From assembly GCF_002287065.1 (NCBI RefSeq), contig NZ_NSJZ01000015.1, forward strand, positions 1 through 64,000: a stretch of DNA of 64,000 nucleotides, written 5' to 3'. Shown one piece after another: positions 26,883 through 36,322 of this stretch. The translations under genes and the position numbers were made by a program. Below the pieces are notes generated by a model. That model worked only from the letters and a program-made list of their open reading frames with translations, was not told where the DNA came from and ran no database searches. The stretch comes from Paracoccus salipaludis (lineage in GTDB: Bacteria; Pseudomonadota; Alphaproteobacteria; Rhodobacterales; Rhodobacteraceae). Every line of letters starts with the position of its first letter. The first letter of the stretch is position 1.

Positions 26883-27506
26883 GTGTTCAAGCGCAAGCCA
26901 CGCAGCTATCTCCAGATGGCGGGAGAGTTCGTCTACCCGCGCGGGGGCTGGTCGCGGGCGGTGCAGTATGTGGCGCACCGCATGGGCCGGCTGCCCGACC
27001 AGCCGCACCGGATCGCGCGCGGCTTCGCGGCGGGCACCTTCATCAACTTCACGCCGCTGTTCGGCTTTCACCTGCTGGGGGCGCTCGGGCTGGCCTGGGC
27101 GCTGCGGGGCAACCTGCTGGCGGCGGTGCTGGGAACCTTCATCGGCAACCCGCTGACAATCCCCTTCATGGCCATGATCTCGATGGCGCTCGGCCGCTGG
27201 ATGCTGGGGGTCGATGGCAGCCTGGCGCCCGCCGCGATCCTGGGCGCCTTTGCCTCGGCCGGGCGGCAGCTGACCCATAACTTCATGTCCCTTTTCGATG
27301 GGCGGGTGGCGCAGTGGGACCAGTTGCAGACTTTCTTCCACGCCATCTTCCTGCCCTATCTGGTGGGCAGCATCGTTCCGGGGCTGATCTCGGCGCTGAT
27401 CGCGCATTACCTGACCGTCCGTGTGGTCGAGGGCTATCAGCGCCACCGCGCCGCCAGGATGCTGCGGCGCACGGCCGGTCAGGCGCGAAAGGACAAGGGC
27501 GCCTGA
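26883..27506 (+). CDS. DUF2062 membrane protein
   Basis: The 207-residue product has the DUF2062 layout: a basic N-terminus (FKRKPRSYLQMAGEFVYP), then FAAGTFINFTPLFGFH and FIGNPLTIPF, which are the family marks, and two or three hydrophobic helices with a charged C-terminus. It is probably an inner-membrane protein; function is unknown. The GTG at 26883 has GGGGGAGA ahead of it and begins the conserved part. The frame is open upstream to 26757 but encodes no family sequence. Confidence 0.88.
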   Translation: MFKRKPRSYLQMAGEFVYPRGGWSRAVQYVAHRMGRLPDQPHRIARGFAAGTFINFTPLFGFHLLGALGLAWALRGNLLAAVLGTFIGNPLTIPFMAMISMALGRWMLGVDGSLAPAAILGAFASAGRQLTHNFMSLFDGRVAQWDQLQTFFHAIFLPYLVGSIVPGLISALIAHYLTVRVVEGYQRHRAARMLRRTAGQARKDKGA

Positions 27507-27508
27507 GC

Positions 27509-28819
27509 TCAGACGCCCACACGGTCGCGCAGGGAATACCAGCTCATTCCCGCGACCAGCAGCGGCCATCGCAGGCCCGCGCCGCCCGGGAAGGGGCGCG
27601 AGGGCAGGGCCGCCATGGCGTCGAACCCCTCGGACTGGCCCATGACCGCCTGCGCCATCAGCTTGCCGGCGAGGTTCGACAGCGCGAGGCCGTGGCCGGA
27701 ATAGCCGCTGGCCGACAGGCAGTTCGGCGCGGGGCGGGCGAAATGCGGCATCCGGTTCAGCGTGATCGCCAGCGTGCCCCCCCAGGCATGGGTGATCCTC
27801 ACGCCCTTGAGCTGGGGATAGACCTGCTCGAGCGGCTTGCGGACCTTGGCGGCGATATCCCGGGGGAAGCGATAGCCCAAGTTCTCGCCCCCGCCGAAGA
27901 CCAGCCGCCGGTCGTCGCTGAGCCGCCAGTAGTTCACGACGAAGCGCGTGTCGTGGACGGCCACGTTCTCGCCCAGGATCTCGTCGGCGCGGGCGCCCAG
28001 CGGCTCGGTCGCAACGACGAAGTTGTTGATTGGCATCACCCGCGCCGCCACGCCCTCGTCCAGGCGGCCGAGATAGCCGTTCGCGGCCAGGATGAGGTGA
28101 TCACAGAGAACCCGGCCCGTGCCGGTCTGCACGATGGTCTTCTCGCCCGCCCGCGCCGCATGGCGGATCGCGTGGACGTGGCTGCCCTCGTGGATGCGCA
28201 CGCCCGCCGCGGCTGCAAGGCGCGCGAGGCCCAGGGACAGTGCCAGCGGATCGAGGTGCCCCGCGCCCCTGTCCACGTCGCCGCCGACGTAAAGGGGCGA
28301 CTTGACCAGCGCGCGCAGGCCCGGCCGGTCCAGCGGCTGGACAAGGGGATAGCCGTAGTCGCGCGCCAGCCGTTCGGCGTTCTGGCGGGCATGGGCGGCT
28401 TCGCGCGCCGTCCGCGCGGCATGGGCGATGCCGTCATGGACCGCGACGCCCGCCTCGGCGGCATAGGCGCGCGCCAGTGCCTTGGCCTCTTCGGCCATGT
28501 CCCACAACCGCCGCGCGGCCTCGCGGCCCGCCAACCGTTCAAGCTCGTCCACCTCGAGCCGCTGACCGGACCCGAGCTGCCCTCCGTTCCGACCAGAAGC
28601 GCCGAAGCCCACCCGCTGCGCTTCCAGCAGCACGACCTGCCGTCCCGCACGGGCCAGCGTCAGCGCCGCCGACAGGCCCGTGTAGCCGCCGCCAACCACG
28701 ACCGCATCCGCCCTCGACTCGCCGCGCAGACGGGGTAAGGGGGCAAGGGGCGGGTTCTGTTCGGCATAAAGGCTGCGCGGGTATTCCCCGCGCCGGTCAT
28801 TGGCAAACAGCAGGTTCAT
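27509..28819 (-). CDS. FAD-dependent oxidase, PuuB/gamma-glutamylputrescine oxidase-like
   Basis: The 436-residue product belongs to the DAO superfamily, with the FAD-binding VVVGGGYTGLSAALTLA near residue 38 and GFGASGRNGGQ near 75. N-terminus MNLLFANDRRGEYP resembles PuuB-type oxidases, which oxidise gamma-glutamyl-putrescine or related amines with release of hydrogen peroxide. I chose the ATG at 28819 (GAGG five bases upstream). A start at 28843 would add eight residues but lies right at the T-run of the gltA terminator with no ribosome site. No other putrescine genes are next to it, so the substrate is open. Confidence 0.87.
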   Translation of the reverse strand: MNLLFANDRRGEYPRSLYAEQNPPLAPLPRLRGESRADAVVVGGGYTGLSAALTLARAGRQVVLLEAQRVGFGASGRNGGQLGSGQRLEVDELERLAGREAARRLWDMAEEAKALARAYAAEAGVAVHDGIAHAARTAREAAHARQNAERLARDYGYPLVQPLDRPGLRALVKSPLYVGGDVDRGAGHLDPLALSLGLARLAAAAGVRIHEGSHVHAIRHAARAGEKTIVQTGTGRVLCDHLILAANGYLGRLDEGVAARVMPINNFVVATEPLGARADEILGENVAVHDTRFVVNYWRLSDDRRLVFGGGENLGYRFPRDIAAKVRKPLEQVYPQLKGVRITHAWGGTLAITLNRMPHFARPAPNCLSASGYSGHGLALSNLAGKLMAQAVMGQSEGFDAMAALPSRPFPGGAGLRWPLLVAGMSWYSLRDRVGV

Positions 28820-28845
28820 CGCGGCCTCGGCTTCGACACTCATGG

Positions 28846-28866
28846 AAAAGGGGCCGCGAGGGCCCC
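28846..28866 (-). terminator. intrinsic terminator of gltA
   Basis: GGGGCC (28850-28855) pairs with GGCCCC (28861-28866), followed on the minus strand by TTTT. It ends about 27 bp before the chosen start of the oxidase gene. Confidence 0.8.
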
Positions 28867-28894
28867 TTCTGCCGTCCGTCCGGGCAGGACCGCC

Positions 28895-30187
28895 TCAGCG
28901 GTCGGCGACGGGCACGTAGTCCCGGCGGTCCTGGCCGACATACAACTGGCGCGGACGGCCGATCTTGCTGTCCGGGTCGCCCAGCATCTCGGTCCACTGG
29001 CTGATCCAGCCCACGGTGCGGCTGAGGGCGAAGATAGGCGTGAACATCGCGGTGGGGAAGCCCATCGCCGACAGGATGATGCCCGAATAGAAGTCCACGT
29101 TCGGGTAAAGCTTCTTCTGGACGAAGTATTCGTCCTCCAGCGCGATCCGCTCAAGCTCCTTGGCGACCTGCAGCGTCGGGTTGTCCTCGATGCCAAGGAT
29201 GCCCAGCACTTCGTCCGCCGATTCCTTCATGATCTTCGCGCGCGGGTCGAAGTTCTTGTAGACGCGGTGGCCGAAGCCCATCAGGCGGAAGGGATCGTCC
29301 TTGTCCTTGGCGCGCTTGATGTATTCGGGGATGCGGTCGACGGTGCCGATCTCCTGCAGCATCTCGAGGCAGGCCTGGTTGGCGCCGCCATGCGCGGGGC
29401 CCCACAGGCAGGCGATGCCCGCCGCGATGCAGGCGAAGGGGTTGGCGCCCGAGGAGCCGGCCAGGCGCACGGTCGAGGTCGAGGCGTTCTGCTCGTGGTC
29501 CGCGTGCAGCATCATGATGCGGTCCATCGCGCGGGCCAGCGCCGGATCGACCTTGTATTCCTCGGCCGGGACCGAGAAGCACATGTGCAGGAAGTTGGAC
29601 GCGTAATCCAGTTCGTTGCGCGGGTAAACGAAGGGCTGGCCGATCGAGTACTTGTAGGCCATGGCCGCGATCGTCGGCAGCTTGGCGATCAGGCGGATCG
29701 AGGCGACCTCGCGGTGCCAAGGATCGTTGATGTCGAGGCTGTCGTGGTAGAAGGCCGACAGCGCGCCGACCACGCCCACCATGGTCGCCATCGGGTGGCT
29801 GTCGCGGCGGAAGCCCCGGAAGAAGTAGTGCATCTGCTCATGCACCATCGTGTGGCGCGTGACGCGGTTCTCGAAGTCTTCCATCTGCTTGGGGGTCGGC
29901 AGATCGCCGTAAAGCAGCAGATAGGCAGTCTCGAGGTGGTGGCCGTGGAGAGCCAGCTGCTCGATCGGATAGCCGCGGTACCACAGCTCGCCCTTGTCGC
30001 CGTCGATATAGGTGATGGCGCTGGCGCAGGATGCGGTCGAGGTGAAGCCGGGGTCGAAGGTGAACACATCGGCCTGGCCGTAGAGCTTGCGGATATCGAC
30101 GCAGTCCGGGCCCACGGTCGGGGTCAGGACCGGGAGGTCGAGTTCCTTGTCGTTAACGATGATCCGGGCAGTCTTCGCTTCGGCCAT
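28895..30187 (-). CDS. gltA: citrate synthase (type II)
   Basis: The 430-residue enzyme condenses oxaloacetate and acetyl-CoA in the TCA cycle. Active-site regions are visible: [15 protein letters not shown] near residues 227-241, [15 protein letters not shown] near 263-277, [17 protein letters not shown] near 303-319. The N-terminal beta domain is that of the large Gram-negative, NADH-regulated type. I use the ATG at 30187 with AAGGA eight bases upstream; a GTG sits one codon earlier. It is downstream of gltX on the same strand with about 50 bp between. Confidence 0.97.
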   Translation of the reverse strand: MAEAKTARIIVNDKELDLPVLTPTVGPDCVDIRKLYGQADVFTFDPGFTSTASCASAITYIDGDKGELWYRGYPIEQLALHGHHLETAYLLLYGDLPTPKQMEDFENRVTRHTMVHEQMHYFFRGFRRDSHPMATMVGVVGALSAFYHDSLDINDPWHREVASIRLIAKLPTIAAMAYKYSIGQPFVYPRNELDYASNFLHMCFSVPAEEYKVDPALARAMDRIMMLHADHEQNASTSTVRLAGSSGANPFACIAAGIACLWGPAHGGANQACLEMLQEIGTVDRIPEYIKRAKDKDDPFRLMGFGHRVYKNFDPRAKIMKESADEVLGILGIEDNPTLQVAKELERIALEDEYFVQKKLYPNVDFYSGIILSAMGFPTAMFTPIFALSRTVGWISQWTEMLGDPDSKIGRPRQLYVGQDRRDYVPVADR

Positions 30188-30240
30188 CACTCAGTCCTTC
30201 TCGCCAGTGGCCCGAACCGGGCCGATAAGGTCGGGGTCTC

Positions 30241-31632
30241 TCACGCCGTGGCGTCTGCCAGGCGGGCGAGCGTTTCGTCGCGGCCCAGGGCCAGCATCAT
30301 GTCGAATACGCTGGGGGTCGTGGTGCGGCCGGCCAGAGCGGCCCGCAGGGGTGCCGCGATCTTGCCCAGACCGACGCCGTGCGACTCGGCCATGCGCTGG
30401 GCCGCTGCCTCCAGATCGTCTCGCGTCCAATTAACATGCTGCGTCGCAGCGGTCAAATCTTTGAGTATACCAACGGATACCGGATCAAGCGCCGCGCGCG
30501 CCTTGTCATCCGCCGCGACTGGCCGGTCGATCAAGGCGAATCGTGCCTGATCAAGCAGTTGCGGCAGGGTGCGAGCCTTCTGCTTCAGCACGCCCAGCGC
30601 AGGCGTCAGGCGCTGCAACTGCACGGGCGACAGGGCAGGCTGGTCCGTGGCCTTCAGGAAGGCGGCCAGTTCCGCCAGCAGGGCCTCGTCGCTCATGGCC
30701 GCGATATGGTGGCCGGACACATGCTCCAGCTTCTTGAAGTCAAGCCGCGCAGGCGCCTTGCCGATGCCGCCCAGGTCGAACCATTCCATCGCCTGCGCGT
30801 CATCGAACAGCTCGTCGTCGCCATGGCTCCATCCCAGCCGCGCGAGATAGTTGCGCATAGCTGCCGCCGGGTATCCGAGCGCGGCATATTCATGCAGGCC
30901 GACCGCGCCGTGGCGCTTGGACAGCTTCTTGCCGTCCGTGCCGTGGATCAGCGGGATATGCGCGAAGACCGGCAGGTCCCAGCCATTCGCCGCATAAACC
31001 TGCGCCTGCCGCGCCGCGTTGGTCAGGTGGTCGTCACCGCGGATGATATGCGTGACACCCATGTCGTGGTCGTCCACCACCACCGCGTGCATGTAGGTCG
31101 GCGTCCCGTCCGAGCGCAGCAGCACCATGTCGTCCAGCTGGTCGTTGCGGAAGGTCACGTCCCCCTGCACCGCGTCATGGATGACCGTGACCCCCTCGCG
31201 CGGCGCCCGCAGGCGGATCGCAAAGGGCGCGTCGGGCCGGGTCGAGGGGTCCGAGTCCCGCCAAGGGCTGACGAAGGGCTGGTTCGGGTTCGCGGCGCGC
31301 CAGGCCTCGATCTCGGCGGGCGTGGTGTAGCAGGGATAGGCGGTGCCCGCCTCCATCATCTGCCGTGCCACCTCGGCATGTCGGTCGGCGCGGGCGAACT
31401 GGCTGACGGGTTCGCCGTCCCAGTCGAGGCCGAGCCAGGTCAGCCCTTCCAGGATCGCCTGCGTGGCCTCGGGGGTGGACCGGGCGCGGTCCGTGTCCTC
31501 GATCCGCAGCAGGAACTTGCCGCCGCGGCCGCGGGCGAACAGCCAGTTGAACAGGGCCGTGCGCGCGCCCCCGATGTGCAGATAGCCCGTGGGCGAGGGC
31601 GCAAAGCGGGTGACGACGGGGGATTGGGGCAT
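30241..31632 (-). CDS. gltX: glutamyl-tRNA synthetase
   Basis: The 463-residue class I synthetase charges glutamate. The HIGH motif appears as [19 protein letters not shown] near residues 11-29 and the KMSKS-type loop as KKLSKRHGA near 237-245. The C-terminal anticodon domain has the usual length, and zinc ligands of the E. coli type are not obvious. Alphaproteobacteria often carry two GltX copies with differing specificity; whether this one is discriminating cannot be seen. It is divergent from comEC across about 105 bp. Confidence 0.95.
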   Translation of the reverse strand: MPQSPVVTRFAPSPTGYLHIGGARTALFNWLFARGRGGKFLLRIEDTDRARSTPEATQAILEGLTWLGLDWDGEPVSQFARADRHAEVARQMMEAGTAYPCYTTPAEIEAWRAANPNQPFVSPWRDSDPSTRPDAPFAIRLRAPREGVTVIHDAVQGDVTFRNDQLDDMVLLRSDGTPTYMHAVVVDDHDMGVTHIIRGDDHLTNAARQAQVYAANGWDLPVFAHIPLIHGTDGKKLSKRHGAVGLHEYAALGYPAAAMRNYLARLGWSHGDDELFDDAQAMEWFDLGGIGKAPARLDFKKLEHVSGHHIAAMSDEALLAELAAFLKATDQPALSPVQLQRLTPALGVLKQKARTLPQLLDQARFALIDRPVAADDKARAALDPVSVGILKDLTAATQHVNWTRDDLEAAAQRMAESHGVGLGKIAAPLRAALAGRTTTPSVFDMMLALGRDETLARLADATA

Positions 31633-31737
31633 GGCGGGTCCTGCTGCAGGTCGGTCGGGCGGTCGTTAACCTTTCGGAAAGGACCGCGAGGATAGGGTTG
31701 CGGCAGGGATAAGCGACGAGGATGGGGAAGGACAAGG

Positions 31738-34065
31738 TTGACGGCAACCGACGCGGCACCTTCGGACGGGCGGTTGCGGGCCGGGTGGCAGGCGCTGAGG
31801 GCCGCGCTGATGGCGCGCGGGACCGTGCACACTCTGCCCACGGCCGAGCGGGTGACCCGCGCGGGTCTGCTGGTCTGGGCGCCGGTGCTGGTTGCAATCG
31901 GGGTGGGCGGCTGGTTCCTGCTGCACGTCGAACCGGACCTGCCGCATTACGCCTTGGCCTTGGGGGGGGCGCTGGCGGCGCTGGGGCTGGCGTGGCTGGC
32001 ACCGCGCCGGGCGATGGCGGGGCGGCTCGACTGGGACAGGGCCGACCTGCTGCGCCTTGCCGGGCTGGGACTGGCGCTGGTGCTGACGGGGTTCCTCGCG
32101 GCGGGGCTGCGGCTGCATCTCGTGGCGGCCCCGGTGATGGATTACCGCTACTACGGCCCCGTCGAGGGCCGCGTGGTCCAGATCGACCGTTCCGCCCGCG
32201 ACCGGATGCGGGTGACGCTGGACCGCGTGACCTTGCGCGACACCGCGCCCGCGCGGACGCCGGAACGCGTGCGGCTGTCCCTGACCGGCGACATCCCGCT
32301 GCCGCAGGTGGGCAGCCGGGTCATGCTGACGGGCCATCTCGGCCCGCCGACGGGCCCTGCCGAGCCGCATGGCTTCGACTTCCGCCGCGCGGCCTTCTTC
32401 GATGGGCTGGGCGCAGTCGGCTATACCCGCAACCCCATCCTGACCGTCGAGCGCGCGCCCACGCGCCGCCTGGACGCGACCGCCGTGCGGCTGGCGCTGT
32501 CGGCCGCGATGCAGCGCGGGATCGGCGGGCAGGAGGGCGCGGTCGCGGCGGCCCTGATGACGGGTGACCGCTCGGGCATCGCAGAGGCCACGAACCAGCT
32601 GATGCGCGACTCGAACCTGTACCACATCGTCTCGATCTCGGGCCTGCACATGAGCATGCTCGCGGGCTTCGTTTATGCCGCGCTGAGGCTGGCCCTGGCG
32701 GGAGTGCAGGCGGTCGGCCTTCTGGTGGGACGGCCGGTGCACAAGCTCGCGGCGCTGGTCGCGCTGGTGGTGGCGACCGCCTACCTGTGGCTTTCGGGGG
32801 GCGGGGTGCCGACCGAGCGCGCCTGGCTGATGGTCGCGGTGATGCTTGTGGCGGTGCTGGCCGACCGCCGCGCGATCTCGCTGCGCACCGTTGCGCTGGC
32901 GGCGCTGGTGATCCTGCTTGTCGCACCCGAGGCGCTGGTGACGCCCGGCTTCCAGATGAGCTTTGCCGCCACCTCTGCGCTGATCCTGCTGTTCCCCGCA
33001 TGGTCGCGCCGGGCGCAGGCCCTGCCTTGGGTCCTGAGGGGCGTCGCGCTGCTGGTGATCTCGTCCCTGATCGCGGCGCTGGCGACCTCGCCGCTGGCGG
33101 CAGCCTATTTCAACCGCTCGGCGCAATACGGGATGGTGGCGAACCTGCTGGTCGTGCCGGTGATGGGTGCGCTGGTCATGCCCGCGGGCGTGATCGCCGC
33201 TCTGCTTGCGCCTGTGGGGCTGGCGACGCCTGCGCTGTGGCTGATGGGACTTGGCACTCGCTGGATGCTGCATGTGGCCGAGCTTGTGACCGGCTGGGGC
33301 GGTGCGGTCGTCACGGTGACCGCGCCCCACTGGGCGGCGGTGCCCCTGGGCGGGACCGGTGTGACGGTCGCGCTGCTGGCGCTGCATGGCGCGCGTGGCC
33401 AACTGTCGCGCATCGTTGCCGCGCTGGCCAGGATGATGGTCCTGGCGGGGGCGCTGGTCTGGATGACAACCGAGCGCCCTCATCTTCTGATCGCCGGGGA
33501 CGGCAGCGCCGTGGGGCTGATGACAGCTGCCGGACGGGTTCTGTCGAAGCCTGTCGGGGCCTTCGTCGCCGACAGCTGGCTGCGCGCGGATGGCGACCTT
33601 GCCACCGCCGAGGCGGCCGCGGCGCGCCCCGGCTGGCAAGGTGAGAAGGGCGCCCGTCAGGCCAGCCTTGGCGGTCTGCGGATCGTGCACCTTTCCGGCA
33701 AGGGCGCGGGCGAGCGGCTTGCGCAGGCCTGCACCAAGGACGCCATCGTCATCCTCGCGGCGCCTGCGCCGGAAGGAGAGGGGCGGGACTGCCTGCTGCT
33801 GGACCAGTCCCGTCTTGCCCGCAGCGGCGCCCTGGCCGGCTGGCTTGAAAATGGACAGATGCGCTGGACCAGCGACCGGACGTCAGTGGGCGCGCGGCTG
33901 TGGACCTCTCCCGCCGTGCGGCGCGCGTGGGGTCTGAACGGAACCCGCAGGCTTGCGGGAGAGAGAGCAAGCGCGCCGGAGGAGAACGCGGGCGCGGCGA
34001 CTGCGAAGGTGAAAGGTGGACGCGCCGAGCAGGAGAAGAGGGAGAGCGAAAGAGGGAACCCCTGA
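31738..34065 (+). CDS. ComEC/Rec2-family DNA-uptake channel protein
   Basis: The 775-residue polytopic membrane protein is the inner-membrane DNA channel of natural transformation. N-terminal helices are followed by an OB-like soluble part (DUF4131-type, about 120-230), then the competence domain with IVSISGLHMSMLAGF near residues 295-309 and GGGVPTERAWLM near 352-363. A C-terminal domain of about 170 residues follows, much reduced against full metallo-beta-lactamase-type ComEC and without an HxHxDH motif. The last 30-odd residues are highly charged and encoded by purine-rich DNA. TTG at 31738 is the start, behind GGGAAGGA. Whether the strain is transformable is unknown. Confidence 0.88.
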   Translation: MTATDAAPSDGRLRAGWQALRAALMARGTVHTLPTAERVTRAGLLVWAPVLVAIGVGGWFLLHVEPDLPHYALALGGALAALGLAWLAPRRAMAGRLDWDRADLLRLAGLGLALVLTGFLAAGLRLHLVAAPVMDYRYYGPVEGRVVQIDRSARDRMRVTLDRVTLRDTAPARTPERVRLSLTGDIPLPQVGSRVMLTGHLGPPTGPAEPHGFDFRRAAFFDGLGAVGYTRNPILTVERAPTRRLDATAVRLALSAAMQRGIGGQEGAVAAALMTGDRSGIAEATNQLMRDSNLYHIVSISGLHMSMLAGFVYAALRLALAGVQAVGLLVGRPVHKLAALVALVVATAYLWLSGGGVPTERAWLMVAVMLVAVLADRRAISLRTVALAALVILLVAPEALVTPGFQMSFAATSALILLFPAWSRRAQALPWVLRGVALLVISSLIAALATSPLAAAYFNRSAQYGMVANLLVVPVMGALVMPAGVIAALLAPVGLATPALWLMGLGTRWMLHVAELVTGWGGAVVTVTAPHWAAVPLGGTGVTVALLALHGARGQLSRIVAALARMMVLAGALVWMTTERPHLLIAGDGSAVGLMTAAGRVLSKPVGAFVADSWLRADGDLATAEAAAARPGWQGEKGARQASLGGLRIVHLSGKGAGERLAQACTKDAIVILAAPAPEGEGRDCLLLDQSRLARSGALAGWLENGQMRWTSDRTSVGARLWTSPAVRRAWGLNGTRRLAGERASAPEENAGAATAKVKGGRAEQEKRESERGNP

Positions 34066-34271
34066 TCTGGAGGGGCGAGGGGTGGCGGACAAGCCGGACG
34101 GGCAGATGGTCCTGCCCCTCCACCCTGCACGGCGTGGCCCCCGGTCCGCTTCGGATCGCGTGGTTCCGTGCGAAGCCGTGGATTTCCTTGGCGCGGGCAA
34201 GGGCGGGGTCGCCCTGAGGTGTCGCCTGCACAGGCGGTCACCGCCCCCGGCGGCCCCGCAGCCCCGCGGCC

Positions 34272-35372
34272 TTACAGCAGGTCGCGGCGCAGGGTCTCGA
34301 CGATCCGGCCAGCCGCCTTCCCGTCCCCGTAAGGGGACTCGCGCCGGGCCATTGCGGCATAGGCGGCAGGATCGTCCAGCAGCTCCTGCGCCGCAGCACG
34401 GATCGGCTCGGCCCGGGTGCCCACCAGCCTGGTGACGCCGGCCTCGACCGCCTCGGGCCGCTCGGTCGTTTCGCGCAGCACCAGGACCGGCTTGCCGAGG
34501 GCCGGGGCTTCCTCCTGCACGCCGCCCGAGTCCGACAGGATCAGGGTCGCGGCCTTCATCGCCGCCACGAAGGCGGTGTAGTCCAGCGGCTCGCACAGGA
34601 TGACGCGATCCATGGCGCCGAAGCGCTCGCGGACGATGCCGCGGACGTTCGGGTTGTGATGGACCGGCAGCACCATCTGCACGTCCGGGTTGTCCGCCAC
34701 CAGCCGCGCCAGCGCGTCGCAGATGCGCAGCAGGGGTTCGCCGAAGTTCTCGCGCCGGTGCAGCGTCATCAGGATCAGCCGCTTCGACGGGTCGAGGTCC
34801 AGCCCCGTGCCGGGGTCGGTCGCCGCGACATGGTAAAGCGCGTCGATCACCGTGTTGCCGGTGACATGGACGTCGGCGGCGGGATAACCCTCGGCCAGCA
34901 GCTTGTCGGCGGCAAAGCGCGTGGGTGCGAAATGCCAGCGGGTCAGGTGGCTGGCCACGACCCGGTTCATCTCCTCGGGGAAGGGGTTCGCGATGTCGCC
35001 GGTGCGCAGGCCCGCCTCGACATGGCCGAAGGGGATGCGGTCGTAGAAGGACGCGAGCGCCGTGGCCAGCACCGTTGTCGTGTCGCCCTGCGCCAGGATT
35101 GCGTCGGGCCTCTCGGATGCAAGCACCTCTTCCAGCCGGATCAGCAGGCGGCCCGTCAGCCCGGTCAGCGTCTGGCCCGGCTGCATGATGTCCAGGTCGA
35201 TGTCGGGGGTGATCCCGAAGACCTCGAGCACCTGGTCCAGCATCTGCCGGTGCTGCGCCGTGGCCAGCACCCGGCAGTCGAAATCGGGGTCGGCCTGCAG
35301 CGCCCGGATCACCGGGGCCATCTTGATCGCCTCGGGGCGGGTGCCGACGGTGCAGAGGATCTTCTTGGTCAT
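34272..35372 (-). CDS. wecB: UDP-N-acetylglucosamine 2-epimerase (non-hydrolysing)
   Basis: The 366-residue enzyme interconverts UDP-GlcNAc and UDP-ManNAc, feeding polysaccharide synthesis. GTRPEAIKMAPVI near residues 10-22, HVEAGLRTGDI with PFPEEMNR near 116-135, and DSGGVQEEAPALGKPVLVLR near 279-298 are diagnostic. Its ATG overlaps the stop of the upstream sulfotransferase gene by four bases, which ties it to the glycan cluster. No ManNAc dehydrogenase (wecC) is in the window, so the sugar may be used as ManNAc. Confidence 0.95.
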   Translation of the reverse strand: MTKKILCTVGTRPEAIKMAPVIRALQADPDFDCRVLATAQHRQMLDQVLEVFGITPDIDLDIMQPGQTLTGLTGRLLIRLEEVLASERPDAILAQGDTTTVLATALASFYDRIPFGHVEAGLRTGDIANPFPEEMNRVVASHLTRWHFAPTRFAADKLLAEGYPAADVHVTGNTVIDALYHVAATDPGTGLDLDPSKRLILMTLHRRENFGEPLLRICDALARLVADNPDVQMVLPVHHNPNVRGIVRERFGAMDRVILCEPLDYTAFVAAMKAATLILSDSGGVQEEAPALGKPVLVLRETTERPEAVEAGVTRLVGTRAEPIRAAAQELLDDPAAYAAMARRESPYGDGKAAGRIVETLRRDLL

Positions 35373-36298
35373 ACCCGGTGGTCCTGTTCGATCAGCGCGC
35401 AGGCGCGGTCATAAAGTGCGACGTCCTGCCGGTTGGCGTCGATCAGCCGGTCGCGCAGGGCAGGGGGCAGCGAGGACAGCATGGCCTCGACCCGTTGGGC
35501 CGTGCTGTCGGCGGCGGCATGGGTGACGTTGTGGCGCGTGTCCTCGGGCAGGCGCAGGGTCACGCCATGCTGCGCCAGGATGTCGCCGAAGCGGGCGACG
35601 TCCGCTTCGAAATGCTCGGTCCGGCCCAGAAGTTCGACGCTGGCCACCGTTCGCAGGGCTGCGCCGAGGTCGTAAACGATACCCTCTTCGGTGCGCGCGT
35701 GGACGGGACGAAGGCGGAACTGGCAGGCGAAGAAGCGCGTCTGCGCATTCGAGATGTTGCCGATGTCGGCGGCCGAGCCGAGGCAATAGTCGATCCAGCC
35801 CGCCAGGTCATGCGCGCGCGCGGCATCGCCCGCCGAGGTGACGTCGAACTCGGGCGCGGGCAACGGCTCGGGCGGGGGCAGCTTGTCGTCGGGAAGGCCG
35901 GGGTTTTGGGCGCGCTGCATCTCAAGCGCTTGCCGCGCCAGTTCGGCCCTGAGGTCCGCCGGGGACAGCGATCCCAGCGGCGTGCCGTCCGGGCGTTCGG
36001 GCCCGCGCTTGAAGCGGTAGATCGAGGCGATGCGCAGGAACGGATTGCGCACGAAGATCGCGGCCAGCGCGCGATAATCCAGCGAACTGGGCGGCGGCAG
36101 CATGATCTGATGGGACGAGAAGGCGACCGCGTTGAGGCGGCGCATGATGATGCGGTCCAGTTGTTCCTGGTCGATGGTGAAGAACGGGAAGGGGCCGTCG
36201 AACAGTTCGTGCCGGTCGCCGAAGTTGTGCGTCAGCACGTGGTCGAAGGACGTGCCCGCGTTCTTGTAGATGTGGTAATGAATGATGACGGTGCGCAT
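35369..36298 (-). CDS. sulfotransferase-family protein
   Basis: The 309-residue product is a PAPS-dependent sulfotransferase by motif. The 5'-phosphosulfate loop is HYHIYKNAGTSFDHVL near residues 7-22, and the 3'-phosphate motif is FVRNPFLRIASIYRFK near 82-97, in which Arg and Ser are the contact residues. This layout is that of carbohydrate sulfotransferases (Sulfotransfer_2 type). It overlaps wecB by four bases and follows the double glycosyltransferase by about 25 bp, so sulfation of a surface sugar is the natural reading. The acceptor is unknown. Confidence 0.85.
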   Translation of the reverse strand: MRTVIIHYHIYKNAGTSFDHVLTHNFGDRHELFDGPFPFFTIDQEQLDRIIMRRLNAVAFSSHQIMLPPPSSLDYRALAAIFVRNPFLRIASIYRFKRGPERPDGTPLGSLSPADLRAELARQALEMQRAQNPGLPDDKLPPPEPLPAPEFDVTSAGDAARAHDLAGWIDYCLGSAADIGNISNAQTRFFACQFRLRPVHARTEEGIVYDLGAALRTVASVELLGRTEHFEADVARFGDILAQHGVTLRLPEDTRHNVTHAAADSTAQRVEAMLSSLPPALRDRLIDANRQDVALYDRACALIEQDHRV

Positions 36299-36322
36299 GG
36301 GCTGAGCTTTCGGCCGGCTGCG

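Noticed and set aside
34066..34271. A gene between comEC and wecB
   Set aside because: Open frames there are short, overlap both neighbours in antisense and show no family features or ribosome site.
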